Assembly: GCF_022436705.1 (NCBI RefSeq)
Contig: NZ_JAKUHT010000010.1
Location: 1-64,000, forward strand
Direction of reading: 5' to 3'
Source: Nocardioides sp. CFH 31398
GTDB taxonomy: Bacteria > Actinomycetota > Actinomycetes > Propionibacteriales > Nocardioidaceae
DNA: 64,000 nucleotides
The position numbers and the translations under genes were made by a program. The first letter of the stretch is position 1, and the number at the start of each line of letters is the position of its first letter. This document shows, one piece after another, positions 7,794 through 16,341 of this stretch. Below the pieces are notes generated by a model. It was not told the DNA's origin. It saw nothing but the letters and a program-made list of their open reading frames with translations, and did no database searches.

Positions 7794-9320
7794 TTACACG
7801 AGCAAAGCCTGCACCGTGGCGAGCTCGTCGGCCTCGGCCGGGGTCTTGTCGTCCCGGTAGCGCAGCACCCGCGCGAAGCGCAGGGCGATGCCGCCCGGGT
7901 AGCGCGGTGAGCGCTGGACGCCGTCCAGGGCGATCTCGACGACCTGCTCGGGCCGCACGTGCACGACGTGGCCCTCGCGGTGGGTCTCCAGGCCGAGGAA
8001 GCGCTCGGTCTGCCAGGCGAGGATCTCGTCGGTCATCCCCTTGAACGTCTTGCCCAGCATCGTGAAGCCGTCGCCGTCCCGCGCGCCCAGGTGGATGTTC
8101 GACAGCCAGCCGCGGCGGCGGCCGGAGCCCCACTCGACCGCGAGCACGACGAGGTCGAGGGTCAGGCGCGGCTTGACCTTGACCCAGGCCGCTCCGCGTC
8201 GGCCGGCCTCCCAGGGCGCGTCGAGCGACTTCACCACGACGCCCTCGTGCCCCTCGGCCACGGCGGCGCGGGCGAACGTGTCCGCCTCCTCCGGGTCGGC
8301 GGTCACGAGGCGCCGCACCCGGTGCTGCTCCGGCACCAGCCCGTCGAGGGCCGCGAGGCGGTCGCGGCCGGGGGAGTCCAGAAGGTCCTCACCGTCGAGG
8401 TGCAGCAGGTCGAAGAAGTACGGCGTCACGACGGCGGCGCCCTCCTCGTGCGCGCTCGCGGTACGGGAGGCGGTCTCCTGGAAGGGCCGCGGGCGGCCGT
8501 CGGGTCCCAGCGAGATCGCCTCGCCGTCGAGGACGACCGTCTCGGCCGGTAGGGCCCGCACCGCGTCGACCACCTCGGGCAGCCGGGCGGTGATGTCGTC
8601 CAGCGAGCGGGTGGCGACGAGGACGTCGTCGCCGCGGCGGTGCACCTGGATGCGGATGCCGTCCAGCTTGGTGTCCACGGCGACCTCCCCCCCGACGGTG
8701 CCGCCGACCTTCTCCAGGGCGTCACCGACCGACGGCGCCGTCGAGGCCAGCATCGGCGTGACCGGCCGCATCACCTCGAGCCCGATCTCCCCGAGCGCCT
8801 CCTCGCCGCCCGTCACCGCGGCCCGGGCGGCGACGACCGTGGAGCCCGCGAGCATCGCGGCCCGACGTACGGCGGTCAGGGGCGTCCCCGTCGCCCGGGC
8901 GACCGCCTCCTGGACGAGGGAGTCCAGCGCCCCCTGCCGCACCTCGCCGGTGACCAGCCCGCGCAGCCACCGCTGCTCGTCGGCGGTCGCCGCGCCGAAC
9001 AGGCCGGCGGTGGCCCCTGCCCGGGCGTTCTGCGACCCCGGGCCGGCGAACGACGCGATCGCCTCGAAGGCCTCGTGCACCCCGACCACGGTGAGGGTCG
9101 GTCCGGCGGCCGGCTCGGGCAGGTCGGTCAGCGAGCGCCAGCCGAGGCCGGTCCGCCGTTGCCGCAGCGCGCCGCCCAGGTAGGAGGTCACCACCTCGAC
9201 CTCGAGGGGCGCGTCGGCGTCGGCCCGCGCGAACAGCGCGGCGAGGGCCGCGACCTTCTCCTTGCGGGAGCGGGTCGCGGCAACCGCGGCGGACGTGGCG
9301 ACGAGGTCGGCGAGCAGCAC
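7794..9320 (-). CDS. ligB: ATP-dependent DNA ligase LigB
   Basis: 508-aa ligase sealing nicks with ATP. The adenylated lysine is in DTKLDGIRIQVHR (KxDG motif I, about residue 218), followed by the DGEAI motif III, PYFFDLLHLDGEDL and the motif V lysine in EGVVVKS, with a C-terminal OB-fold. The N terminus (MLLADLVATS) matches the start of M. tuberculosis LigB homologues, supporting the GTG at 9320. It resembles archaeal-type ligases and is dispensable in mycobacteria, where LigA does replication. A TTCGAT -10-like hexamer lies 6 nt upstream, weaker than other leaderless promoters here. Confidence 0.93.
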   Translation of the reverse strand: MLLADLVATSAAVAATRSRKEKVAALAALFARADADAPLEVEVVTSYLGGALRQRRTGLGWRSLTDLPEPAAGPTLTVVGVHEAFEAIASFAGPGSQNARAGATAGLFGAATADEQRWLRGLVTGEVRQGALDSLVQEAVARATGTPLTAVRRAAMLAGSTVVAARAAVTGGEEALGEIGLEVMRPVTPMLASTAPSVGDALEKVGGTVGGEVAVDTKLDGIRIQVHRRGDDVLVATRSLDDITARLPEVVDAVRALPAETVVLDGEAISLGPDGRPRPFQETASRTASAHEEGAAVVTPYFFDLLHLDGEDLLDSPGRDRLAALDGLVPEQHRVRRLVTADPEEADTFARAAVAEGHEGVVVKSLDAPWEAGRRGAAWVKVKPRLTLDLVVLAVEWGSGRRRGWLSNIHLGARDGDGFTMLGKTFKGMTDEILAWQTERFLGLETHREGHVVHVRPEQVVEIALDGVQRSPRYPGGIALRFARVLRYRDDKTPAEADELATVQALLV

Positions 9321-9331
9321 GGCACCATCGA

Positions 9332-9360
9332 AGCACCCGGCCCCGACGTCCCCGGGTGCT
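9332..9360 (-). terminator. Inverted repeat after the Nit1C operon
   Basis: Perfect 9-bp stem AGCACCCGG (9332-9340) / CCGGGTGCT (9352-9360) with an 11-nt loop. It sits between the glycosyltransferase stop (9413) and the ligB start (9320) and may end Nit1C transcription. A second repeat, GTGACG/CGTCAC at 9363-9384, lies nearer the operon. No U-tract is present, as is usual in actinobacteria. Confidence 0.45.
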
Positions 9361-9412
9361 CCGTGACGTCGTGCACCCCGTCACCTCCCGCAGTCGCGCA
9401 GGACGTCACGGA

Positions 9413-10528
9413 CTACCGGGTCGGGTGCGGGGTTCGGGCGAGGCCGGCGTAGAAGTCCAGGTGCGCCGCGGCCGCCGCGTCCCAGGTGTACGACGCGGCG
9501 AGGCGACGGCCGGCCGCGGGGTCGGGCGGGTCGGCGAGCACGGCGGCGAGGGCGTCGCTGATCCCCGGCACGTCGGCGCCGTAGGAGACCGTGTCGCCGA
9601 GCACCTCCCGCAGCACCGGCAGGTCGCGGGCGACGACCGGGACGCCCGCGGCGAGCGCCTCCATCGCCGCGAGCCCGAAGCCCTCCTTGACCGACACCAT
9701 CGCCAGCACCGACGCCTGGGCGACCAGGGACGGGAGCTCGTCCTCCGTGAGCGTCCCCAGCACCAGCGGCTCGACGCCGAGCTCGGCGGCCCGCGCGTCG
9801 AAGCGCGCCCGGTAGGCCCGGTAGTCGAACAGCGTCTCGCCGCCGCCGAGCACCAGGCGCAGCCCCGGGTGCTCGCGGCGCAGCAGCGCGAACGCCTCGA
9901 GCAGGTCGAGGCTCGCCTTGCGGGGCTCGATGCCGCCGAGGGCCAGCACGTAGGGGCCGAGCAGGTCCGCCCACCGGCGCCGACCGACCAGGTCGTCGGC
10001 GCCGGCGGCGAAGCGGGCCGCGTCGACGCCGTTGGGGATGACCGTGGGGGAGAGCCCCCAGCCGTCGCGGACCTCGGTGGCCACCGCCGCGGACACGCAG
10101 ATCCGGGCCTGCGGGGCGACCAGGGCGCGCTCGTGGCAGGCCGCGAGCTCGGGGGTGGTGAACGTGTCGAGGTGGTGGACGGTCCGCACGCAGGGCAGCG
10201 CCGCGTTGGCGGAGATGCAGTCCTGGGCGTGGACGACGTCGTAGCTGCCGCGGTGCCGCGCGAACGCCCGTCGCAGCTCCTCGATCGAGCGCACGATGCG
10301 GGCGCCCACCTCCTCGCCCTCCTCGGCCTCGAACGGCACGGCCCGCACCCCGACCGCCGGGTCCACCGGGCGGAAGAAGGTGGCGTCACCGCCGCGCGCG
10401 AGGGTCCACACGTCGACCTCGGCCCCGGCCCGCGCGAGCGCCTCGGCCAGCGCGAGCGTGTGGACGACCCCGCCGCGAGGGCGGGTGGAGTAGGTCAGCA
10501 GGGCGACCCGTGGCGACGGACGGCTCAC
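9413..10528 (-). CDS. MSMEG_0565-type GT4 glycosyltransferase (last gene of Nit1C operon)
   Basis: 371-aa GT-B glycosyltransferase of family 4. It begins VALLTYSTRPRGGVVHTLALA (glycine-rich acceptor-side loop), contains VIPNGVDAARF in the linker and the donor-binding segment with EGFGLAAMEALAAGVPVVA near residues 285-300. The GTG start overlaps the preceding stop in a GTGA junction. Its family is found almost only with Nit1C-type clusters (the MSMEG_0565 family), so it probably attaches a sugar to the cluster's product or to a carrier. The donor and acceptor are unknown. A frame extending upstream to 11119 runs inside the neighbouring gene and is not coding. Confidence 0.85.
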   Translation of the reverse strand: MSRPSPRVALLTYSTRPRGGVVHTLALAEALARAGAEVDVWTLARGGDATFFRPVDPAVGVRAVPFEAEEGEEVGARIVRSIEELRRAFARHRGSYDVVHAQDCISANAALPCVRTVHHLDTFTTPELAACHERALVAPQARICVSAAVATEVRDGWGLSPTVIPNGVDAARFAAGADDLVGRRRWADLLGPYVLALGGIEPRKASLDLLEAFALLRREHPGLRLVLGGGETLFDYRAYRARFDARAAELGVEPLVLGTLTEDELPSLVAQASVLAMVSVKEGFGLAAMEALAAGVPVVARDLPVLREVLGDTVSYGADVPGISDALAAVLADPPDPAAGRRLAASYTWDAAAAAHLDFYAGLARTPHPTR

Positions 10529-11370
10529 GTCGCCACCCGGTACGACGACGGCGCGAGCTCCGCGAGGTGGTGCAGCGTGCGCCGGGCGCGGGCGACCTCG
10601 GCCGCGACGTCCACGTCGGCGACGGCGATCCCGCCCTTGCTCCCGGTCCGGGCGAGGACGTCGCCACCGGGGCCGACCACCTTCGCCTGGCCGAGGAAGC
10701 GCAGCCCGCCGGTGACGCCGGTCTGGTTCGCGGAGACCCAGACGACCTGGTTCTCCGCGGCCCGGGCGCCGTCGTACAGGTCGAAGAGGCGGGACTGCCG
10801 GTCCGCCGGCAGCCGTGCGGCCCGGTCGGTAACGGACGCCGGCCACGCCGACGGGCACAGCAGCACCTCCGCCCCGTCGAGGGCCAGCGAGCGGGCGGAC
10901 TCCGGGAACGTCTTGTCGTAGTCGACGAGCATCCCGAGGCGTCCCACCGGGGTGTCGAAGGCGTCGAAGCGCTGGCCGGCGGCGTAGACCACCGACTCCC
11001 GGACCGCCCGGTGCACCTTCCGGTGCGCCCCTAGGAGGCCGTCCCCGCTGAGGCAGACCGCGGTGTTGTGCAGGACGGTGCCGCGGGCCGTGACCCCGGC
11101 CTCGGTGAGCCCCAGGCACAGGACCATCGGGCCCGCCGCCGCGCCGAGGCGGGCCAGCTCGGGACCGTCGAGGCGCAGGGCCGGCGGCGGGTCGGCGGCG
11201 TCGGGGTTGCGCAGGTCGCCGAGGTAGCCGCCGAGGGTCGACTGCGGCAGCACCAGCAGCTGGACGCCGCGGGCGCGCGCGTCGGCCACCACCCGCTCCA
11301 CCTTCGCGACGGCGCGGGCCAGGTCGCGCCCGAAGTGGGCGGCGACGGCGCCGATCCGCGTGGCCGCCAC
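10525..11370 (-). CDS. Nitrilase-superfamily protein lacking two catalytic residues (probable pseudoenzyme)
   Basis: 281-aa carbon-nitrogen hydrolase fold, clearly paralogous to the active nitrilase at 12941-13825 (shared segments RGVQLL, LGGYL, YDK-FPE-AR, ENQVVWV-ANQTG, VVGPGGDVL). Of the Glu-Lys-Cys triad only Lys118 (HRKVH) remains: the Glu position is Gln43 (VLPQSTLGGY) and the nucleophilic Cys position is Asp150 (MLVDYDK). Both codons (CAG, GAC) read cleanly. Otherwise the fold is intact and the frame open, so the gene is maintained. It starts with GTG one base after the flavin oxidoreductase stop and overlaps the glycosyltransferase start. It may act as a subunit, sensor or regulator of the true nitrilase; hydrolysis is unlikely. 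Confidence 0.85.
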   Translation of the reverse strand: MAATRIGAVAAHFGRDLARAVAKVERVVADARARGVQLLVLPQSTLGGYLGDLRNPDAADPPPALRLDGPELARLGAAAGPMVLCLGLTEAGVTARGTVLHNTAVCLSGDGLLGAHRKVHRAVRESVVYAAGQRFDAFDTPVGRLGMLVDYDKTFPESARSLALDGAEVLLCPSAWPASVTDRAARLPADRQSRLFDLYDGARAAENQVVWVSANQTGVTGGLRFLGQAKVVGPGGDVLARTGSKGGIAVADVDVAAEVARARRTLHHLAELAPSSYRVAT

Positions 11371-11371
11371 G

Positions 11372-12643
11372 TCAGCCCGCCAGCCGCCGACGGGTGGCGC
11401 CGACGATCGTGCCCGCCACGTGCTCCGCGTCGGCGGCGATCCCGAGGAAGCGTCCGGAGCCCCAGGTGTGCAGCCAGGGCAGGCCCAGGAAGTACAGGCC
11501 GGGCAGCGGGGCGACGCCCCGGGAGTGGGCCGGGCGACCGCCCCCGTCGAAGACCGGCGCCCCCACCCACCGGTAGTCCGGTCGGTAGCCGATCGCCCAC
11601 ACGATGCTCGTGACCCCCTCCGTGACGAGGTCGAGCGCGGTCGGGTCCTCGTCGGGTCCCCACACCGGCGTGTACGGCGACCCGGGCGGCGCGTCGAGGC
11701 CGGCCCGCTCGACGTGACGGTCGATGTCGGCGCAGATGGAGTTGTAGACCCGGTCGGCGTCGTCGAGCGCGGTGCGCAGCGTGGGCGCGAAGCCGAGCGT
11801 GTGGCCGCCGGCGCCGTCCAGGAGGCCGTCGAGGACGCCGTAGAGCCGCATCCCCTCCAGCGCGAAGCGCCGCAGGTCGATGTCGCGGCCGCCGTCTCGC
11901 CCGGTGACGTAGTGGTTCGTCTTCTCCCGCGCCGCCAGGCCGCCCGGGTACTGCCCGACGGGGGTGTCGTAGAGCCCCATGTCGGCCAGCCAGGTCATGG
12001 TGTCCCGGCCCCGGTAGGTGCGGGCCACGCGGGGCGCGTCGCCGAGGGCGAGGTGCACCCGGCGTCCGGCGAGGTGGAGGTCCTCCGCGATCTGCGTGCC
12101 CGACTGGCCGCTGCCGACGACGAGGACCTCGCCAGCGGGCAGCTGGTCGGGGTTGCGGTAGTCGCCGGACTGCAGCTGCGTCACGGCCGGGTCCACCGCG
12201 GGCGCCCAGGGCGGCACGATCGGCAGGTGGTAGCCGCCGGTGGCCACGACCACGTGGCCGGCGCTCCAGGTCTGCGGCCCGTCGGGGCCGACCGCGGTGA
12301 CGACGTACCCGCCGTCGACGCCGGGCGCCAGCCCGGTCACCCGGGTGTGCTCGCGCACCGGGGGGCCGAAGGTCGGTGCGTAGCCGCCGAGCCAGGCGAC
12401 GACCTCGTCACGGGTCATGAAGCCGTCGGGGTCGTCACCGTCGTAGGCGTAGCCGGGCAGCCGGCAGTGCCAGTTCGGGGTGACGAGGGTGAAGGAGTCC
12501 CAGCGCCGGTCGGCCCACTCGTGGCCGAGGGTCTCCGCCTCCAGGACGACGTGGTCGACCCCGGCGCGCACCAGGTGCCAGCTCACGGAGAGACCCGCCT
12601 GGCCGCCGCCGACCACGACCACGTCCGTACGTCGCTCGCTCAT
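11372..12643 (-). CDS. MSMEG_0569-family flavin-dependent oxidoreductase (Nit1C)
   Basis: 423-aa FAD/NAD(P)H enzyme of the flavin monooxygenase type. The FAD fingerprint VVVGGGQAGLS is at residues 8-18 and a second nucleotide-binding motif VVGSGQSGTQIAEDL is near 165-180; the segment ATGGYH and C-terminal GRFLGIAADAEHVA are also seen. It belongs to the flavin family that recurs in Nit1C clusters (NitH in the naming I recall). Oxidation of a nitrile precursor or of the radical SAM product is a reasonable guess. ATG start overlaps the preceding small gene by 4 bp (ATGA). A frame reaching 12922 only overlaps the neighbour. Confidence 0.88.
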   Translation of the reverse strand: MSERRTDVVVVGGGQAGLSVSWHLVRAGVDHVVLEAETLGHEWADRRWDSFTLVTPNWHCRLPGYAYDGDDPDGFMTRDEVVAWLGGYAPTFGPPVREHTRVTGLAPGVDGGYVVTAVGPDGPQTWSAGHVVVATGGYHLPIVPPWAPAVDPAVTQLQSGDYRNPDQLPAGEVLVVGSGQSGTQIAEDLHLAGRRVHLALGDAPRVARTYRGRDTMTWLADMGLYDTPVGQYPGGLAAREKTNHYVTGRDGGRDIDLRRFALEGMRLYGVLDGLLDGAGGHTLGFAPTLRTALDDADRVYNSICADIDRHVERAGLDAPPGSPYTPVWGPDEDPTALDLVTEGVTSIVWAIGYRPDYRWVGAPVFDGGGRPAHSRGVAPLPGLYFLGLPWLHTWGSGRFLGIAADAEHVAGTIVGATRRRLAG

Positions 12644-12948
12644 GCCGCCCCCTCCGCCGGCGGGAGGGGCGGCTCCACGCTCAGGACCTCCACGACGTCG
12701 TCCGGCCGGTGCCGCTCCGCCGAGGTGCCGACGGCCTCGACGGTGGCCGCGGCCCCGGTGCAGGCGAAGCCGTACTTCGCGCGCACCCGGCGGTCCGCCT
12801 CGGTCATGGCCGCGAGGCAGCGCGCCACGAAGTCGTCGACCCGGTACCGCTCGCCGGCGGCGAGGTGGTCGTGCACGACGAGGGAGGGGGACCAGTGGTC
12901 CTCCACTCGCCCGTCGGGCCACCGGACCCGCACGGTCGCCTCAGGCAC
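12640..12948 (-). CDS. MSMEG_0570-family small nitrogen-starvation protein (Nit1C)
   Basis: 102-aa soluble protein beginning MPEATVRVRWPDGRVEDHWS, with a helix-rich middle (DDFVARCLAAMTEADRRVRAKYGF) and an acidic C-terminal end. It matches the small conserved protein family found in Nit1C clusters, NitG in the naming I recall. No catalytic motif or metal site is evident; a carrier or small binding partner is possible. It overlaps the nitrilase stop by 8 bp and the flavin gene start by 4 bp, so stoichiometric co-translation is likely. Confidence 0.8.
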   Translation of the reverse strand: MPEATVRVRWPDGRVEDHWSPSLVVHDHLAAGERYRVDDFVARCLAAMTEADRRVRAKYGFACTGAAATVEAVGTSAERHRPDDVVEVLSVEPPLPPAEGAA

Positions 12949-13825
12949 CGCGCACCCCCGGGCCCCCGACGGCCACCGGCTCGCGGTAGAGGTCGGGACG
13001 CCGGTCCTGCAGGAAGGACATGGACCTGCGTGCCGAGCCGAGGGCGTCGTCGAGGTCCACCGAGGCGAGCGCCATGCCGGCCGCCGTGCCCGTCGAGTCG
13101 AGGACGTCGCCGCCCGGCCCCACCACCTCGGCGTGCCCCACGAACCGCAGCGAGCCGAAGGTCCCGGTCTGGTTCGCCGCCACCCAGACGACCTGGTTCT
13201 CCAGGGCGCGGGCGGCGTCGAAGAGGCGGTACCGGTGGGTCCAGCGGTCGTCGAGGAGGTCGCCCGCGCTCGCCGTGCGCGAGGCCGGCCAGGCGGAGAC
13301 GCAGGCGACCACGCGGGCGTCGTCGAGGGCCAGCACCCGTGCGGCCTCGGGGAACGCCTTGTCGTAGCAGATCAGCATGCCCATGCGGCCGATCGGCGAG
13401 TCGAAGGCGCCGAACGAGTCCCCGGCGCCGTAGTGGAGGTGCTCGCCGAGCGGCTGGTGGACCTTGCGGTACAGCCCGATCACGCCCTCGCCGGTCACGG
13501 CGGCGGCGCTGTTGTAGCGGTACGTGCCGTCGCCCTCGCAGAAGCCGACGACGACGGTCATCTCGCGGGCGATGGCGGCGACCCGGCGCAGCTCGGGGCC
13601 GCCGAGGTCCATCACCGGCGGGAGGTCGTCGGGCGCCTCGTCGTGGGTGCCGTCGCGGCCGGAGCCGAGCACGGACAGGTAGCCCCCGAGGCAGGCCTCG
13701 GGGAACGCCAGCAGCTGGACGCCACGCGCGCGGGCGGCCCCGACGTACGTCTCGATCTGCGCCAGGTTCTGCTCGACGTCGCGCCCGAAGGAGTCCGCGA
13801 CGGCGGCGAGGTGGGTGGTGGTCAT
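12941..13825 (-). CDS. Nit1-type nitrilase (Nit1C cluster)
   Basis: 294-aa nitrilase predicted to hydrolyse a nitrile to acid plus ammonia (or amide). The complete triad is present: Glu43 in AFPEACLGGY, Lys121 in LYRKVHQP and Cys153 in MLICYDKAFPE. Nit1 homologues have been linked to nitrile and cyanide use in cyanobacteria and pseudomonads, and the Nit1C cluster to growth on cyanide; the physiological substrate here is unknown. ATG at 13825 overlaps the GNAT/AIR fusion stop by 4 bp. A longer frame to 14962 is an overlap shadow. Its paralogue at 10525-11370 has lost Glu and Cys. Confidence 0.92.
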   Translation of the reverse strand: MTTTHLAAVADSFGRDVEQNLAQIETYVGAARARGVQLLAFPEACLGGYLSVLGSGRDGTHDEAPDDLPPVMDLGGPELRRVAAIAREMTVVVGFCEGDGTYRYNSAAAVTGEGVIGLYRKVHQPLGEHLHYGAGDSFGAFDSPIGRMGMLICYDKAFPEAARVLALDDARVVACVSAWPASRTASAGDLLDDRWTHRYRLFDAARALENQVVWVAANQTGTFGSLRFVGHAEVVGPGGDVLDSTGTAAGMALASVDLDDALGSARRSMSFLQDRRPDLYREPVAVGGPGVRGA

Positions 13826-15252
13826 GCTGCTCCCAGTCCGGTGACGGTGGTGGTGACGGCCTCGGTGACGACGCCGTCGGGCCAGCGCAGGCCGACCCCC
13901 GCGCCCTCGACGAGCTCGCCGCAGGTGCGGCTGGTGACGGTCGGCGGCAGGCCGTCGGCCGGGGCGCCCGGCACGTCGGCGGTGACGACGGCGAACCCGG
14001 GGAAGCAGGTCAGCCAGTCGCCGGCGGCGACGCCGACGGGTGCCGGGGCCCCGGCGACGTCCAGGACGGCGCGGCACCCGCTGGCCTCGGCGAGCATCCC
14101 CGCCGTGCCGACGGCGCCCGCCATCGAGACGTCCTTCGCGGCGGCCGGCGCGAGCCGACGTACGACGTCCCCGGTCGCGCGCAGCTCCGCGGGCGTGCGG
14201 GAGGTCGTGGAGTCCCACTGGGCGCCGGTGTAGCCGGGTCGCCACCCGCCACCGAGGTCGGCGGTGAGGCGCAGCGCGTGGCCGGGGCGGCCACCACCGC
14301 CCGGCACCGGGGACGCCGTCCGGCCGAGCGCGGTCACGCTCAGCGCCGCGGGCACGCCGAGCTGGGTGTGGCCGCCGAGCACGGGCACGTCCCAGGCCGC
14401 GGCCGCGTCCAGCAGCCCCCGGACCACGCGGCGCGCGAAGGAGGCGTCGCGGGCCCCGACGGCGTCGAGGATGCCCACGGGCGCGGCGCCCATGGCGGCG
14501 AGGTCGTTGAGGTTGACCAGGACGGCGCACCACCCCGCCCACTCCGGGTCGCGCTCCACCATCGACGGCAGGATCGCGTCGCAGGCGGCGACGAGCGGGG
14601 CACCGGGGACGGGGGAGGCGTCGTCGCCCACCCAGCCCGCACCGCCGCCGCCGAGCGGGTGCTGGGCCAGTCCGTCGAGGAGGCCCGCCAGCGGCGCCTT
14701 CGTCGCGTCCACGAGCCGCTGCACCCGGTCGACCGGCCAGCCCATCTCGAGGTGACGGACGCCGTGACGGGTCACGGGGCCGCCGCGGGGCGACCAGCCC
14801 AGGCGGGTGAACAGGCCCGCGTGGCGGGCCTGGACGAGGGCGTCGAACCGCAGCGCCCCGAGGCCCTCCACGGTCGCGCAGGCCGCGCGGACCAGGGCGG
14901 CCGCGGCGGCCGAGCGGTGGCCGCGGGCGGCCGGGTCGACGACGAGGCGGCTGCCGCGCCACCAGCCGAGGTCGCGGTCGGTCCGCTCGGCGGGGTGCAC
15001 GCGGACGCCGCCGAGCAGCACGCCGTCACCGGAGCGGGCGACGAGCACCACGGTGCGGGGGTCGTCGTCCGCGTCGTCGCGGTCGTGACCGGCGAACAGC
15101 CCTTGCGCGTCGACGAACTCGCGGCGCCGCAGCGCGTCGTACGCCACCCGCAGCGGGCCCTCGGCCTGCTCGACGTGCACGGGGGCGACGGCACCGGCGA
15201 CGACACCGTGGCGGGGCAGGCCGGTGAGGATTCCGTGGTCGAGGGCCGGCAT
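13822..15252 (-). CDS. GNAT/AIR-synthase-like fusion protein (MSMEG_0567 type, Nit1C)
   Basis: 476-aa fusion. Residues 1-180 form a GNAT acetyltransferase (LVVDPAARGHRSAAAAALVRAA is the acetyl-CoA loop region; the tail reads GLFTRLGWSPRG). Residues ~185-476 resemble the PurM/HypE/SelD family: GDDASP at 209-214 and NLNDLAAMGAAPVGIL at ~247-262 are the nucleotide/phosphate-binding segments typical of AIR synthases. In cyanobacterial Nit1C loci these are separate genes (sll0786 and sll0787 type); actinobacterial members are fused. ATG shares one base with the radical SAM stop (TGATG). It likely acylates and then ATP-activates or cyclises an intermediate; that is inference. Confidence 0.87.
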   Translation of the reverse strand: MPALDHGILTGLPRHGVVAGAVAPVHVEQAEGPLRVAYDALRRREFVDAQGLFAGHDRDDADDDPRTVVLVARSGDGVLLGGVRVHPAERTDRDLGWWRGSRLVVDPAARGHRSAAAAALVRAACATVEGLGALRFDALVQARHAGLFTRLGWSPRGGPVTRHGVRHLEMGWPVDRVQRLVDATKAPLAGLLDGLAQHPLGGGGAGWVGDDASPVPGAPLVAACDAILPSMVERDPEWAGWCAVLVNLNDLAAMGAAPVGILDAVGARDASFARRVVRGLLDAAAAWDVPVLGGHTQLGVPAALSVTALGRTASPVPGGGGRPGHALRLTADLGGGWRPGYTGAQWDSTTSRTPAELRATGDVVRRLAPAAAKDVSMAGAVGTAGMLAEASGCRAVLDVAGAPAPVGVAAGDWLTCFPGFAVVTADVPGAPADGLPPTVTSRTCGELVEGAGVGLRWPDGVVTEAVTTTVTGLGAA

Positions 15253-16334
15253 CACGCCCCCTCGCAGGACAGCGCCGAGCAGGCACCGCAGGCCGCGCAG
15301 CCCGCGGCCTGGTCGGCGCCGGCCATGCCGGCGGCCCGCAGCGCCGCGGCCACCCGGGCGGTGACCCGGTAGACGACCTCGCGCGGCGGCGCGCCCGCGC
15401 CGTCGACCTCGGTGGCCAGGGTCCCGGCCAGCGGGCGGAACGGCACCACGAAGGGGTAGACCCCCATGGCGATGAGCCGCTCGGCGCCGGCGACCAGCTC
15501 GTCGGGGTCCTCGCCGAGACCGACGAGCAGGTAGGTCGAGACCTGGTTCCAGCCGAAGACCCGGACGGCCTCGCGCCAGGCGGCGTCGTACTCGGCGAGG
15601 GGCACGCTGCCCTTGCCCGGCATCCACCGCCGGCGGACGTCGTCGTCCAGCGACTCCACGTGGATGCCGATCGACGCCGCGCCCGCCTCCTTCAGCGCGG
15701 TGATCGTCGCGAGGTCGCCCGGCGGCTCGCACTGCACCTGGACCGGCAGGTCCGGCACGGCCTCGCGCACGGCCCGCACGCAGCGGGCCAGGTGGGTCGC
15801 GCCGCGGTCGCGGCCGTTGGAGGTGCCGGTGGTCATCACCATCTGGGTGACCCCGTCGAGCCGGACGGCGGCCTCGGCGACCTCGGCGAGCTGGGCCGGG
15901 GTCTTCACCGCGGTGGTCGACCCCGCCCGCAGGGAGTCCTCGATCGCGCAGAAGCGACAGCGTTGCGACTCGTCGTAGCGGACACAGGTCTGGACGACGG
16001 TCGTCGCGAGCACGTGCCCCGAGTGGAGGCGCGCGATCTTCTCGTAGGGGACCCCGTCGGCGGTGACGAGGTCGTAGAACCGGGGCCGGGCGACCGTCTC
16101 GACCCCGAGGCCGACGTCGGCGCCGTCGAGCAGGAGCCGGCCGCCGCGGACGGCGTACGGGCTGCGCGGGTTGAGCGGGACGGCCGCCCCGACCCCGTCG
16201 ATCAGCACGTGACCGTCGTCGGAGGGCCCGGCCCCGCCGCGCCGCGAGACGGGCGGGTCGAGCAGGCGGATGCCCTGGAGGGCGAGGTCGACCCTCGTCG
16301 AGGCCGGGGTCGATCCCGGGGTCGGGGCGGTCAC
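15252..16334 (-). CDS. MSMEG_0568-family radical SAM enzyme (Nit1C)
   Basis: 360-aa radical SAM protein. The cluster-binding cysteines appear as Cys117, Cys126 and Cys129 in TCVRYDESQRCRFCAIEDS, that is CX8CX2C instead of the usual CX3CX2C. Conserved TIM-barrel features follow: TTGTSNGRDRG, QCEPPG, IHVESLDDDVRRRW and LVGLGED. The last 20 residues carry four further cysteines (GCAACGACSALSC), suggesting a second Fe-S cluster or metal site. GTG start, 7 bp after the MSMEG_0572-like stop. As the only radical enzyme of the operon it is likely to make the key carbon-nitrogen rearrangement; the substrate is unknown. Confidence 0.9.
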   Translation of the reverse strand: MTAPTPGSTPASTRVDLALQGIRLLDPPVSRRGGAGPSDDGHVLIDGVGAAVPLNPRSPYAVRGGRLLLDGADVGLGVETVARPRFYDLVTADGVPYEKIARLHSGHVLATTVVQTCVRYDESQRCRFCAIEDSLRAGSTTAVKTPAQLAEVAEAAVRLDGVTQMVMTTGTSNGRDRGATHLARCVRAVREAVPDLPVQVQCEPPGDLATITALKEAGAASIGIHVESLDDDVRRRWMPGKGSVPLAEYDAAWREAVRVFGWNQVSTYLLVGLGEDPDELVAGAERLIAMGVYPFVVPFRPLAGTLATEVDGAGAPPREVVYRVTARVAAALRAAGMAGADQAAGCAACGACSALSCEGA

Positions 16335-16341
16335 CGGGGCC

